Notes: generated by a model not told the origin, from the sequence alone. A stretch of DNA of 64,000 nt from Rs1 sp000416275 (GCA_965243635.1 OZ251574.1:682001-746000), one strand, 5' to 3'. Shown: positions 1 through 7,983, counted from the first letter of the stretch. Numbers and translations are program-made.

Positions 1-134
1 ACCACAGAGGACACAGAGGCGCTGCGCTGCACAGAGGAAAAACAAAATACTAGCTGATTAGCGCTTTTAACTTGTTGGAGTTAATCACTTGGTTAGATAG
101 CTGCCAAGTTAAGCGGAGTATGATGGCCAATCAG
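1..134 (+). mobile_element. Element B copy 0, cut by the window edge
   Basis: The stretch matches the right-hand part of the complete B elements at 4082-4414 and 11665-14116. It has the same CACAGAGG-rich palindromic block, then a segment around AACTTGTTG, and ends in GGCCAATCAG. The left end lies outside the window, so its target duplication cannot be checked. No coding capacity is evident; the short open frame across it is not credible. Confidence 0.7.
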
Positions 135-278
135 GATAGTGTTAGCACAGGAATTTCTGATCAAGTACAAACCGCCAGGCGCACAGAGCACTTTTTTGCG
201 CTAAGCAGATTGATCGCCGATTGTGGCGGCACAGTGGGATCCTCTGCTGTTTCGCTTAACTAAACTGAGTTCAATCAG

Positions 279-320
279 CCTCTAACCTCTAACCTCTAAC
301 CTCTAACCTCTAACCTCTAA
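279..320. repeat. Six tandem copies of the heptamer CCTCTAA
   Basis: Six perfect head-to-tail units of CCTCTAA (TTAGAGG on the other strand) run into the 3' end of the methyltransferase gene. They encode its last residues and its stop codon. A 7-bp unit can slip and would move that stop. The region 135-278 holds nothing I recognise. Confidence 0.9.
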
Positions 321-1128
321 CTGCCAAGACCACGCGGTTATCGTACCTTTGCCAGATGGTATCGGCCTCGATAAAGCCCGCATCAGCCAAAGCCGATAAA
401 TGTAGAGCGGCCAGTGCCTTGCCATAGCGACGATCGCGCACTTCGTAGTGTGCATGGTGTTCATCAAACAGCGGTTGCAGTGTCGGGTCCTCGCTCAGCC
501 ATTGAGTTTCAATGGCAGTCCACCACTGTTGAAAGTCTTCGCTCGAGCCTTGGTTGTCAATTTTCAGCTTACTCTTTGCTCGGGCTTGTTCCGCTAGGTT
601 GCGAAAGCTCGGTAGTGTCGGTGGGAATGCCATGTGATCAGCATTTAGCAGCAGTCCACCCGGTCGCGTTAATAGAGCTAGCTCTCGATAAACTTCGATC
701 AAACGAGGGGTGGTAAGCCAGTGCAAAGCGGTGCTACTTAACACCGCATCTAAGTGAGAGCGCCCAAGGTGAGCTAATGTCGCTTGAATCTGGGTGACCC
801 AATTTGGGTTGTTCAAATCTAGTTTAAGCCAGTGTAAACGCCCATCGGCATCGCCTAAAGTCTGTTGGCCTAACTTAAGTAGCACCGGGTCGTAATCGAC
901 GGCAATCGAACGTGCATCCGGTAACTGTGCCAATAATCGCTGGCTAATCGAGCCGGGTCCACAAGCCAGGTCTAGTACTACGCTGTCTGCTGGACACAGT
1001 GCAGCAACCGAGTCGAGCATGATGTTGAAACGCTCCTCGCGCATCGGTAAGTGATAGGATTGTTGAGTGTCCCAGCGCTCCATCCAGTGTTGCCAGTTGA
1101 TTTCTTTGGCTAAAGTCTTAGTGCTCAT
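310..1128 (-). CDS. Class I SAM-dependent methyltransferase
   Basis: This 272-residue cytoplasmic protein has a class I methyltransferase fold. Glycine-rich motif I (VLDLACGPGS) lies near residue 50, followed by an acidic residue ending strand 2 (AVDYDP) and a motif IV-like strand (LDAVLSSTALHW). The general architecture resembles small-molecule methyltransferases such as the Methyltransf_11/25 families. The substrate cannot be told from sequence. It starts at an ATG, stands alone on its strand, and its last three codons and stop are encoded by a TTAGAGG tandem repeat, so the C-terminus may vary between strains. A 51-bp gap separates it from the pseudoazurin gene upstream, so co-transcription is possible but not shown. 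Confidence 0.8.
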   Translation of the reverse strand: MSTKTLAKEINWQHWMERWDTQQSYHLPMREERFNIMLDSVAALCPADSVVLDLACGPGSISQRLLAQLPDARSIAVDYDPVLLKLGQQTLGDADGRLHWLKLDLNNPNWVTQIQATLAHLGRSHLDAVLSSTALHWLTTPRLIEVYRELALLTRPGGLLLNADHMAFPPTLPSFRNLAEQARAKSKLKIDNQGSSEDFQQWWTAIETQWLSEDPTLQPLFDEHHAHYEVRDRRYGKALAALHLSALADAGFIEADTIWQRYDNRVVLAVRG

Positions 1129-1179
1129 AATGTATTCCCTGTGCCTTAAAATAGAAGAAGTGTTAAATTCCCAGCGGGA

Positions 1180-1641
1180 TTACTCGCTACTAATACGGGC
1201 AAAAATTCCGTCTAAGCGCTCTCTTTTGATCCGGAATTTAGCGTTTATAATCGCCGATTGAGCTTTTATTTCGACTAAATTAGTGGCGGATCCCGCCACT
1301 ATTACCGCCACCATCCCCATTAAAGAATGAGGGTTGCACTGAATGACGTGCACTCCTTCTTTGAGTAGAGTGACAGTCACTTCTTCATTTAGCTTACCGT
1401 AGAAGGGTTTGCTGCCCGCTGGGCTAAGACCTTTGACGCTCTCGGCATTATGTCCCCAATCGGTCGGAATAAATTTAACCGTATCACCCACTGCAACTCG
1501 GATCAGATTTGGCTCAAACACCATCTCGCCAGTGTCATTGGCGTCTAGCATCAATACTTGGTGTTCAGCGGCTAGCGCCACAGAGGCACCACTGGTCGTC
1601 AGAAATAAGCTCAACGCGCAGCTCAATAAGCGGTTTTTCAT
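1180..1641 (-). CDS. Pseudoazurin (type 1 blue copper protein)
   Basis: A 153-residue periplasmic cupredoxin. The first 24 or so residues form a Sec signal peptide (lysine and arginine, hydrophobic core, then ALA-AEH). The type 1 copper ligands are present in the family order: a histidine in WGHNAE, then Cys, His and Met in the C-terminal stretch VIQCNPHSLMG. Pseudoazurins shuttle electrons between membrane complexes and periplasmic reductases such as nitrite or nitrous oxide reductase, or oxidases; no such partner is in this window. I chose ATG at 1641 over an upstream TTG because GAGGAA lies at the right distance before it. A Fur-box-like palindrome sits 34-52 bp upstream of the start, suggesting expression during iron limitation. 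Confidence 0.9.
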   Translation of the reverse strand: MKNRLLSCALSLFLTTSGASVALAAEHQVLMLDANDTGEMVFEPNLIRVAVGDTVKFIPTDWGHNAESVKGLSPAGSKPFYGKLNEEVTVTLLKEGVHVIQCNPHSLMGMVAVIVAGSATNLVEIKAQSAIINAKFRIKRERLDGIFARISSE

Positions 1642-1674
1642 GTAATAGTTCCTCAATGGGTAATTTATCTATAT

Positions 1675-1693
1675 GGGAATGATAATCATTATT
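1675..1693 (-). promoter_or_regulatory. Fur-box-like operator of the pseudoazurin gene
   Basis: The 19 bases gggaatgataatcattatt match the Fur consensus at 16 of 19 positions by eye, including the central AATGATAATCATTAT. On the minus strand the site lies just upstream of a TATAGA hexamer, where a bound repressor would block RNA polymerase. Binding itself is inferred. Confidence 0.65.
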
Positions 1694-1853
1694 GAGAGTG
1701 ATGTGTACTAAAAATGCTTGAAATAAGCAGCTTATAATAATTGGGGAATAGCCCCGCTTTAATTGCGATGGCTTGATTGTATATGTTTCACGATGGTGGA
1801 GTCTTGAATCGCATGGCTTTGCCAATAGCGCTCTTTTTATAAATGCTTAAATA

Positions 1854-1872
1854 TGTAATAATTATCATTACT
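1854..1872 (+). promoter_or_regulatory. Fur-box-like site, originally next to the 69-aa gene
   Basis: About 14 of 19 positions match the Fur consensus, with core AATAATTATCATTA. Without the later insertion of element C1 it would lie roughly 30 bp before the ATG at 2106. The insertion now places it about 230 bp upstream. Confidence 0.5.
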
Positions 1873-1878
1873 ACTTAG

Positions 1879-2082
1879 TGAGGCCTCTGCATAACGTTGT
1901 GAGCGAAGGTAAGACAAGGAAAAAACCGGCGAGATGGCGGAGTCAGTGTGCCCCTCACTTTGGGTACAGTGTGCCCCTGTTCATGGGTATTACTGGTGTA
2001 AATGAGCATGTAGAGCCGGTTTTTAACGCCGTATTACCGAGCGCAGTTATCATACCCTTTGGGTAAGTTATGCAGAGGTCTC
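1879..2082 (+). mobile_element. Element C copy 1 (IS5-like MITE, TTAG duplication)
   Basis: The terminal inverted repeats read GGCCTCTGCATAAC at the left and GTTATGCAGAGGTCTC at the right. The element is flanked by TTAG on both sides (1875-1878 and 2083-2086), a YTAR-type target duplication as in part of the IS5 family. The internal sequence matches copies at 44433-44615 and 44950-45111. No transposase is encoded, so it would need help from a related IS elsewhere. Confidence 0.8.
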
Positions 2083-2105
2083 TTAGCATTATTCTTGGAG
2101 TGTGT

Positions 2106-2315
2106 ATGGAGCTTGATATATATCTAATTCGTGGGCGTGGGGAGTTAGGGGATAAATTTCAGTTGGCGATAGTGAAAAATAAACAAGGTCACTACTATCA
2201 GGGTGAGTATGATCTAGCTGCCCAGTACAGTAATATGGATGAGTTAAGCGAAATGTTGGCGAACATGGTTAATGTTGAAAAGAGCGCTTTACAGTTAAGT
2301 GAACTCAATCTTTAA
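2106..2315 (+). CDS. Small protein of unknown function (69 aa)
   Basis: I do not recognise this family. The ATG at 2106 has a good ribosome binding site (TTGGAG, about 6 nt spacing). The predicted protein is acidic and soluble, with an N-terminal strand-like stretch (MELDIYLIRGRGELG), a KNKQGHYYQGEYDLA middle and a helical C-terminus. It has no signal peptide and no cysteine. The gene is divergent from the pseudoazurin gene and convergent with sdhCD, and shares a perfect hairpin terminator with them. A Fur-box-like site lay directly upstream before element C1 landed between promoter and gene, so present expression may differ from the ancestral state. Confidence 0.65.
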   Translation: MELDIYLIRGRGELGDKFQLAIVKNKQGHYYQGEYDLAAQYSNMDELSEMLANMVNVEKSALQLSELNL

Positions 2316-2317
2316 GT

Positions 2318-2351
2318 GGCTAAAGGATTCTCTGCTGAGAATCCTTTAGCC
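2318..2351. terminator. Bidirectional hairpin between the 69-aa gene and sdhD
   Basis: A perfect 15-bp stem (GGCTAAAGGATTCTC paired with its complement) and a 4-nt loop sit between two convergent genes. The position and symmetry fit termination of both. Only short T runs follow on either strand. Confidence 0.75.
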
Positions 2352-2365
2352 TCGAAAATGCTGTT

Positions 2366-2713
2366 TTACACTAGCCAGAGAATAGTCATTCCGGTTCCAG
2401 CATAAGCTGCGGTTAGCAGCAGGCAAACAGCCATAAATGGACGGTTAAAAGCAGCTTTTTTCACGTAGTCAGTGCCTATCTGCCAGCCAGCTAGCACAGA
2501 ATTTAGACAGATAACCAACAAGGTGATGCTGGTGTAAATTTTGAACCATAAAGGTGCAAAAATTGCCTGCCACTGCGCATAGTTCTCTGGTGACATCAGC
2601 AACAGCAGGGCAATGAAGATGCTTCCCCAAAATCCAATCGCAAGGTTGGATATCCGCTGAAAGATCCATTCTCGTTTACCATTGCGAAACTTACCTGTCG
2701 ATGTTATCCCCAT
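2366..2713 (-). CDS. sdhD: Succinate dehydrogenase membrane anchor SdhD-like, heme ligand missing
   Basis: A 115-residue inner-membrane protein with three transmembrane segments. The region around WQIGTDYVK aligns with E. coli SdhD WQVLTDYVK, so the quinone-site Asp82 and Tyr83 are kept at the same numbers. The residue aligned with the heme b ligand His71 is Asn71. SdhD normally pairs with SdhC to anchor SdhAB, bind heme b and reduce ubiquinone. I chose ATG 2713 (GGGGAG upstream) over a TTG at 2728. The gene overlaps the end of sdhC by 10 bp, so the two are translationally coupled. No sdhA or sdhB follows: the next gene on this strand is the pseudoazurin gene, and the next feature is a convergent gene. 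Confidence 0.8.
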   Translation of the reverse strand: MGITSTGKFRNGKREWIFQRISNLAIGFWGSIFIALLLLMSPENYAQWQAIFAPLWFKIYTSITLLVICLNSVLAGWQIGTDYVKKAAFNRPFMAVCLLLTAAYAGTGMTILWLV

Positions 2714-3084
2714 ATCCAAACTCCCCAAACAACACTTAATACCAGCCCAATAATAATTGAAGCTGTTGCGATCTGAATGCCACTTTCTAGCTCTTCAAAA
2801 TAGCCTATTTCCTGAATCAAATGCTTGAGCGTCGCAACCGTATAATAGCCAAATGCACTTAGCAATCCCCAGGCAATAAACTGCGCAAAAAAGTTATCGG
2901 CTAACAGTGCCTGCACGCTTAGAAAGCCAGCTTCACTACTGAGTGAAATATAAATCGCCGGTAAAAAGAAAGCCATACCCAGCCACAGCACGACAGCTGA
3001 GACACGGTGTAAAATTGAGGCATTTGCGGTGATCGGCATCTTGATGGTGGTCATATCAAGGTTTACCGGCCGTTTTTTACTCAT
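2704..3084 (-). CDS. sdhC: Succinate dehydrogenase cytochrome b subunit SdhC-like, heme ligand missing
   Basis: A 126-residue inner-membrane protein with three helices. The N-terminal RPVNLDMTTIKMPITA and SILHRVS match the SdhC signature and keep the quinone-site serine (S23) and arginine (R27). In the second helix, E. coli WGILTALAYH aligns with WGLLSAFGYY, so the heme b ligand His84 is replaced by Tyr81. The C-terminal HLIQEIGYFEE block is typical of SdhC. The SD is CGGAG before the ATG. A sigma70-like promoter (TTGCAT, 17 nt, TATAAC) and Fur-box-like sequences lie upstream. It forms a two-gene unit with sdhD. The enzyme subunits sdhAB must be elsewhere or have been lost. Confidence 0.82.
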   Translation of the reverse strand: MSKKRPVNLDMTTIKMPITANASILHRVSAVVLWLGMAFFLPAIYISLSSEAGFLSVQALLADNFFAQFIAWGLLSAFGYYTVATLKHLIQEIGYFEELESGIQIATASIIIGLVLSVVWGVWIWG

Positions 3085-3100
3085 AGCACTACTCCGATAA

Positions 3101-3150
3101 GTTATAAAATTCTAGTAATGATAATGCAATTGATAAAGATTTTCATTACA
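3101..3150 (-). promoter_or_regulatory. sdhCD promoter with overlapping Fur-box-like sites
   Basis: On the minus strand, TTGCAT (3124-3129) and TATAAC (3101-3106) are spaced by 17 nt. A Fur-box-like 19-mer at 3132-3150 matches the consensus at about 15 of 19 positions and abuts the -35 element. A further AATGATAAT half-site at 3118-3126 overlaps the -35 element. Fur control is inferred from sequence only. Confidence 0.55.
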
Positions 3151-3277
3151 ATTGGCGAGTTATTTATCGTCTAGTATACACCAAAAATGCCCCTCAAGCG
3201 TACCGGAAATATCCGGGACGAGTTGAGAGTTTTACTAAAAAATAAGCCAGCTATAAAGTCAGTTCCCTCAGCCAGCT

Positions 3278-3998
3278 ATGAAAATCATTCACCATATCCC
3301 CGAGTGCTACCGCCAGCAAATCATACAGCTTTACACGCAGGTGCTGCGTGTCGGGCCTATCGGTAAAATTCTGGCTGAGCAGAAGTGCGCAGTACTGCTC
3401 GATCAAGTTTTGCATCTTAACTATGCGTGGGCCGCCGTCGATCGGGGAGTCTTACTGGGTTTTGCCGGCGATCAAACCTCGCAAGGTAGCTTTACGGGTG
3501 GCAGTACGCCGAGCCGCCTGTGCCGGGTCTAGGAGTCTCTGAATAAGCCCCGCATCTTCCCTACGGGGCGCACAGAGAAATTCGTGCTCTGCGTTAACGG
3601 CTTTCGCCAGACTACCAGTATGCCTGTAGCCGTTGCCTTAATCACAAATTTCTCTGTACGCCAGGGGCGTGTGGGACTTGTTCAGAGACTCCTTAGGTTT
3701 AGTCAGCTTTCTGCGGTTAATATGGAATGACCTCGCACGTCAGCGGCCGCTACGTCAAGGCGAGCTGCTACACAATGGGCTGGTGGTCGCCAAGCCTTTC
3801 AGAAAGCAGGGCATAGCAACCAGTCTTTTGCAGAGCATGGCAGATGTGTGCGAACAACAGCACTATCAATGCCTAAGACTTGATGCCGTCGCATCCAACC
3901 AGCCGGCATTAACACTATATCGATCCGCCGGTTACATTGCAGAACAGACAGTGCAACGCCGTGCAGAGACTTACATTACTTTGCGCCGCTACTTGTAA
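3278..3998 (+). pseudogene. GNAT acetyltransferase split by a 163-bp insertion
   Basis: The N-terminal part (3278-3530) and C-terminal part (3694-3998) belong to one GNAT protein. The first gives a GFAGDQTSQGS strand. The second carries the acetyl-CoA binding motif VAKPFRKQGIATSLL and the C-terminal LYRSAGY. Removing exactly 163 bp joins the frames through V-L-G-L-V-S-F with no stop, restoring an open frame of about 185 residues. The inserted element D1 supplies a stop at 3530-3532, so only a truncated N-terminal fragment would be made. The original substrate is unknown. Confidence 0.8.
3531..3693 (+). mobile_element. Element D copy 1 inside the GNAT gene
   Basis: The terminal inverted repeats are AGGAGTCTCTGAATAAG at the left and CTTGTTCAGAGACTCCT at the right. 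TTAG follows on the right and CTAG overlaps the left edge, so the duplication is probably TTAG with a one-base change. The internal sequence (CATCTTCCC..., CTGTACGCC) resembles copies at 52413-52564, about 59757-59920 and about 62100-62172. The element is non-coding. Confidence 0.75.
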
Positions 3999-4081
3999 AT
4001 TCATTGCATAGCGCTTGCAGCTCAGCTGAAAGGTGCATCAATCAAAGGTGATTTAAGGTTAATATGGTTGGATAATATTAC

Positions 4082-4414
4082 CTGATTGACCATCAGACTC
4101 CGCTCAACTTGGCGACTATTTGATAAAGTATTTAATTTTAACAAGTTAAGAAGTTGTAATATGTTTCTATCATTTAATAATGGTTTAGATTATGGCCAAG
4201 TCACATATTTGTAAATTTCTTTACTTTAGGCCAGTCTGTTAAGACGCAATGCTAATCAGCTAGTGTTTTGTTTTTCCTCTGTGCAGCGCAGCGCCTCTGT
4301 GCCCTCTGTGGTGAAAAAATCTTTAAAGGATTGGTTTTACCACAGAGGACAAAGAGAGCACAGAGAAGAGATTAAAAGCATCTTTTGCTATGGCGGAGTC
4401 ACAGGGCTAATCAG
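4082..4414 (-). mobile_element. Element B copy 1 (about 333 bp)
   Basis: The ends CTGATTGACCATCAGACTCCG and its imperfect complement CGGAGTCACAGGGCTAATCAG are terminal inverted repeats. Inside is a palindromic CCTCTGTG/CACAGAGG block. The flanks TAATATTA on both sides suggest a duplication of about 8-9 bp. This copy lacks the insertions present in copy 2 and so serves as the empty-site reference for them. Confidence 0.75.
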
Positions 4415-4458
4415 GTAATATTATGAACAGAAGTAGGGTTTATCTCCCCTGCAGGTTG

Positions 4459-6405
4459 GTAACTTCTCAATAACTCGGGGCAGAACGTCAATATAAATCA
4501 TTTTCTCTTGACAGGGTTTTAGTCCAAAAGTCGTTAAAATTAAAGACCACTTCCCTTCTTCTTTAAAGTAGCAGCACCGCGTTATACCAGTCCATGTGAG
4601 TGGTTTATTTATTTTATACACTCGCGGGTTGCGACTAACTATTTAAATGCCTCAAACCTCTTCACAGAAGCAAAAATATCACCTAAAAAAGCCATGGTAA
4701 GATAACCTTATCATTCGCTGCTATGACTTAAACCTTTGAAAAAACTCCCTACTTTACCTGATATTCCAGAAAGTGAACAAACTCCGGTAGTCAAAAGCTT
4801 ACTACTGATAGTAGAGCAATGCTTTCAAAGTATTCAGCAGCAAGCCGAAGAGATCGAGCGGCTCAAAGATGAAGTGCGCGTACTAAAAAAGCAGAAAAAA
4901 CGGCCCACTTTCAAACCAAGTAACTTGGACAAAGAAACAGATAAATCGACGGGCGATGATTCAGTATCGACAGAAAACAAAAAGCGGCCAGGCTCAAAGA
5001 AACGCTCTAAAAATGTGAATCTAACTATCCATGACGATCAAGTGGTTCAACCGCAAGACGGTATCCCTCCAGGAGCTCGCTTTAAAGGATACCGGGATTT
5101 TATTGTTCAGGAGTTGGTCATTGGCACAAAAAACACCCGTTATCGTCTCGCCCGTTATGTCACACCAGACGGCCAAACCCTCACCGCTAAATTACCTAAA
5201 GAATTGAACGGGCTGCATTACGGTCCTTATTTACTCAGCTATGTCCTTTATCAACACCATCACTGTCATGTCACCCAACCTCTATTGCTAGAGCAACTGC
5301 GAGAATGGGGGATTGATATCTCCGCCGGTCAAATCAATCGCCTTTTATCCGAGGGAAAATCTCAATTTCATCAGGAAAAGAACGACATTTTAAAAGCGGG
5401 TTTAGCTTTGTCCGATTATGTCACTGTTGACGATTCAGGTGCTCGCCATAAAGGGGTCAACGGTTATGTCACTCAAATAGGCAACGAGTATTTTGCTTGG
5501 TTTGAATCGACAGGCTCTAAGAGTAGGGTTAATTTTTTGGAATTGCTCTGTGCGGGGGATAAAAGTTATCGTATTAATCATCACGCTGAGTCTTACTGGG
5601 TAGATCAAAAATTACCGCATGTCCCACTAAAGCTTCTCTTAGAGAGTGGCTTGTCGCATTTTGCTAATGCCCTGCGTTGGGAGGAGCATCTTGATGAGCA
5701 GGGAATCAACTCGGCGCGCCACCGTCGTATTGCGACGGAAGGCGCTTTACTTGGTAATGTGCAGCATCAAAACCGGTGCCAGAACTTAGTCATACTCAGT
5801 GACGGGGCGGGTCAGTTCAATATTCTGCAGCACGCATTGTGCTGGATTCATACTGAGCGTTTGGTACACACAATGCTGCCGTTAAACGAATGGCACCGAG
5901 AGGATATAGCGAAAGTACGCGGTGAAATTTGGGATTTATATCGAGGCCTAAAAACGTATAAAGTCCAGCCAGGTTCCGATCAGAAAGCCGCGCTGGAGAC
6001 TTTTTTTGACGAGATTTTTACGCAGCGAACACGTTATGAGTCTTTAAACCAATTGCTCAAGCGGATCTACAAAAACAAAGCGAAATTACTGCGAGTATTA
6101 GCACGTCCTGAAATTCCCTTACATACCAATGGTAGTGAAACAGATATCAGGGATTTCGTAAAAAAGAGAAAGATCAGTGGAGGTACTCGCAGTGATGTTG
6201 GAAGAGAGTGCCGAGATACATTTTCCAGTCTAAAAAAGACTTGTCGAAAGCTTGGTGTGTCATTTTGGGACTATATATTGGATAGAAATTCTGGGATTGG
6301 GGATATCCCCCCATTGGCAGAATTAATTCGTCGAGAAGTAGCCGCTGACTAGGGCTTTAATTGGCGTAAGCTATAGTAGATTGCCCCGTGTTATTGAGAA
6401 GTTAC
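4459..6405 (+). mobile_element. IS66-family element copy 1 (1947 bp), recombinant flanks
   Basis: The terminal repeats are GTAACTTCTCAATAACTCGG at the left and the complement of GTAACTTCTCAATAACACGG at the right. The flanking octamers differ (GCAGGTTG left, AAAAATCA right). They match, as reverse complements, the flanks of copy 4 (CAACCTGC and TGATTTTT). Copies 2 and 3 have matching duplications, so copy 1 is one endpoint of an inversion. Confidence 0.9.
4736..6352 (+). CDS. IS66-family transposase (single-ORF type)
   Basis: This 538-residue DDE transposase has an N-terminal coiled coil (residues about 25-55), a basic linker, and an IS66 core. The catalytic residues are likely D in VTVDDSGARH, D in ILSDGAGQF and E in LHTNGSETDIRDF. 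It begins at TTG. No tnpA or tnpB accompanies it, as in the ISBst12-like branch of IS66. All four copies in the window are intact and nearly identical; this one has Val at the position where copies 3 and 4 have Ala in the LTIHDD region. Confidence 0.93.
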   Translation: MKKLPTLPDIPESEQTPVVKSLLLIVEQCFQSIQQQAEEIERLKDEVRVLKKQKKRPTFKPSNLDKETDKSTGDDSVSTENKKRPGSKKRSKNVNLTIHDDQVVQPQDGIPPGARFKGYRDFIVQELVIGTKNTRYRLARYVTPDGQTLTAKLPKELNGLHYGPYLLSYVLYQHHHCHVTQPLLLEQLREWGIDISAGQINRLLSEGKSQFHQEKNDILKAGLALSDYVTVDDSGARHKGVNGYVTQIGNEYFAWFESTGSKSRVNFLELLCAGDKSYRINHHAESYWVDQKLPHVPLKLLLESGLSHFANALRWEEHLDEQGINSARHRRIATEGALLGNVQHQNRCQNLVILSDGAGQFNILQHALCWIHTERLVHTMLPLNEWHREDIAKVRGEIWDLYRGLKTYKVQPGSDQKAALETFFDEIFTQRTRYESLNQLLKRIYKNKAKLLRVLARPEIPLHTNGSETDIRDFVKKRKISGGTRSDVGRECRDTFSSLKKTCRKLGVSFWDYILDRNSGIGDIPPLAELIRREVAAD

Positions 6406-6504
6406 AAAAATCAACACTAAGCATATGATATAAAACAAGTTGATGCCTCTTTGTGGTAAAATAATTGTTGTCTATACAAAATAAAATACCACAAGAGACA
6501 TCAA

Positions 6505-7983
6505 ATGAATTCTGCCACAAAGACGGGTGTTTTGCCATCACTCACTACTGATTTTCTCGAGCAATCTAACCTCAGTATCGACAATACTTTTAACTCTGCT
6601 TGGAAACACCTCGGCTTTAATAGCCTGCTACTTCAAGCAAAATTTCATAAACGGTCTGGCGTGCCAGCGAGCGATATTGTGTATCTACTTATGCTGTGGG
6701 TTTGGCTAAAAACTCAATCGGTAGCTATGTTCTCTCGCGATGCATTATTGAGCTTTAGTGCAGCAAAAAAAGATGCCCTCTATGATCTACTCAATCGTGA
6801 AAATGTAGACTGGAGAAAGTTACAATTATTGACCGCAAAGAAAGTGCTTAAATCTAACTCTCATGGAGGTTTAAGCGCGTTTGTTATTGATGATTCTGTG
6901 AAAATCAGGCGTGGAAAAAAGATGCCTGGCGTTTCTAGTCACTTTGATCATTTAACCGGACGCTGCGTAATGGGTCAGCAAATCGTTACGTTAGGCATCG
7001 CTAATAATTCACAATTTGTTCCTGTTGATAATGAAATCTTCATTAGTAATGTGAGAGAGCAAACAGCCAATTCTACCTTTAAAGACCATCGCAGCATTGC
7101 TGCGAAACGTTATGCTAAATCTCAGTCTCAAACCAAACCTGAAATGGTGTGTGACATGATAGCAAGGGCGATTCGCGCAGGCATAAATGCAGATTATTTT
7201 TTGGCTGATGCATGGTTTGCCACCAAGCGCATTTTAAAAATGACAGAGACTCATTCACTGATCGCTATTGTTCGAATGAAAAGAAATAACACTAAATACA
7301 GAATACGCATCAACGGCAAGACGGAGATGCTATGTGCCAAGCAGTTATATCAACAGCACGTAAAGGGGAAATGGCAATCCCTGACTAAATTGCCTTACCA
7401 GAGCAAGTCTATTGTCGTTGAACTCAATCTAGCAGCGACGGATAAAGAGCACGATCAATGGATAAAAGTGAAGTTGTTATTTGTTCGATCTATGGATGAA
7501 ACAAAGCAACAGGCAGGTAAGAATGATTGGGCGCTTTTTTTAACAACCGATAGTCAGATGTGTGACGAGAAGATACTTGAAGTGTACGCATTACGGTGGG
7601 GTATAGAGGTATATTTCAAAGAGGCCAAACAAAAACTTGGTTTTTTGAAAGAGCAAAGTCGTCATTACAGCGCCTATATAGCGTCGATCCATTTGACTGG
7701 GTTAAGGTTTTGTATCCTGCTATTTGTGCAGAATGAAGAAGGAGCAGCCAGTGTGAGTAAGGTGAGAAATAGCCTTGAAGAGAGCTTATGTAGTTTAAAC
7801 TTTGCGAGCAAATTATGGGGACTATTTAAGGCGTTAATTACAGGCGCTTTGAGTGATATTATCGGGCTAAGTGAAGAAGATAAACGTAAAATACTGGAAA
7901 GCATCGATCAAACAGTGGTCAATTTTTTTACACAAGTCATGCAAATGGATAATTTTACTCTACGGCAAGAAGGCCTAGAGTAA
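6505..7983 (+). CDS. IS4-family transposase
   Basis: A 492-residue DDE transposase. Catalytic residues appear as D in FVIDDSVKIRRGK, D in FLADAWFATKRI and the E of the IS4 signature Y-x2-R-x3-E-x6-K, seen as YALRWGIEVYFKEAK. The reading frame is complete and begins at ATG within its element. An upstream direct-type promoter (TTGTGG..., TATACAA) is plausible. Because the left tip of the element is now about 50 kb away, this copy should no longer transpose as a unit. Confidence 0.9.
   Translation: MNSATKTGVLPSLTTDFLEQSNLSIDNTFNSAWKHLGFNSLLLQAKFHKRSGVPASDIVYLLMLWVWLKTQSVAMFSRDALLSFSAAKKDALYDLLNRENVDWRKLQLLTAKKVLKSNSHGGLSAFVIDDSVKIRRGKKMPGVSSHFDHLTGRCVMGQQIVTLGIANNSQFVPVDNEIFISNVREQTANSTFKDHRSIAAKRYAKSQSQTKPEMVCDMIARAIRAGINADYFLADAWFATKRILKMTETHSLIAIVRMKRNNTKYRIRINGKTEMLCAKQLYQQHVKGKWQSLTKLPYQSKSIVVELNLAATDKEHDQWIKVKLLFVRSMDETKQQAGKNDWALFLTTDSQMCDEKILEVYALRWGIEVYFKEAKQKLGFLKEQSRHYSAYIASIHLTGLRFCILLFVQNEEGAASVSKVRNSLEESLCSLNFASKLWGLFKALITGALSDIIGLSEEDKRKILESIDQTVVNFFTQVMQMDNFTLRQEGLE

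Noticed and set aside
1..4400. CACAGAGG/CCTCTGTG palindromes as a possible CRISPR-like or regulatory array
   Set aside because: There is no regular spacer pattern. The blocks are internal parts of element B with recognisable ends and target duplications.
4421..4621. Small open frame (about 54 shared residues, MYKINKPLTWTG...) antisense in the IS66 leader, also at 12029-12253, 51991-52197 and 58180-58362
   Set aside because: It is identical only because the IS copies are identical. It has no stop inside the element and reads through the terminal repeat into different flanks, so each copy has another C-terminus. There is no clear SD.
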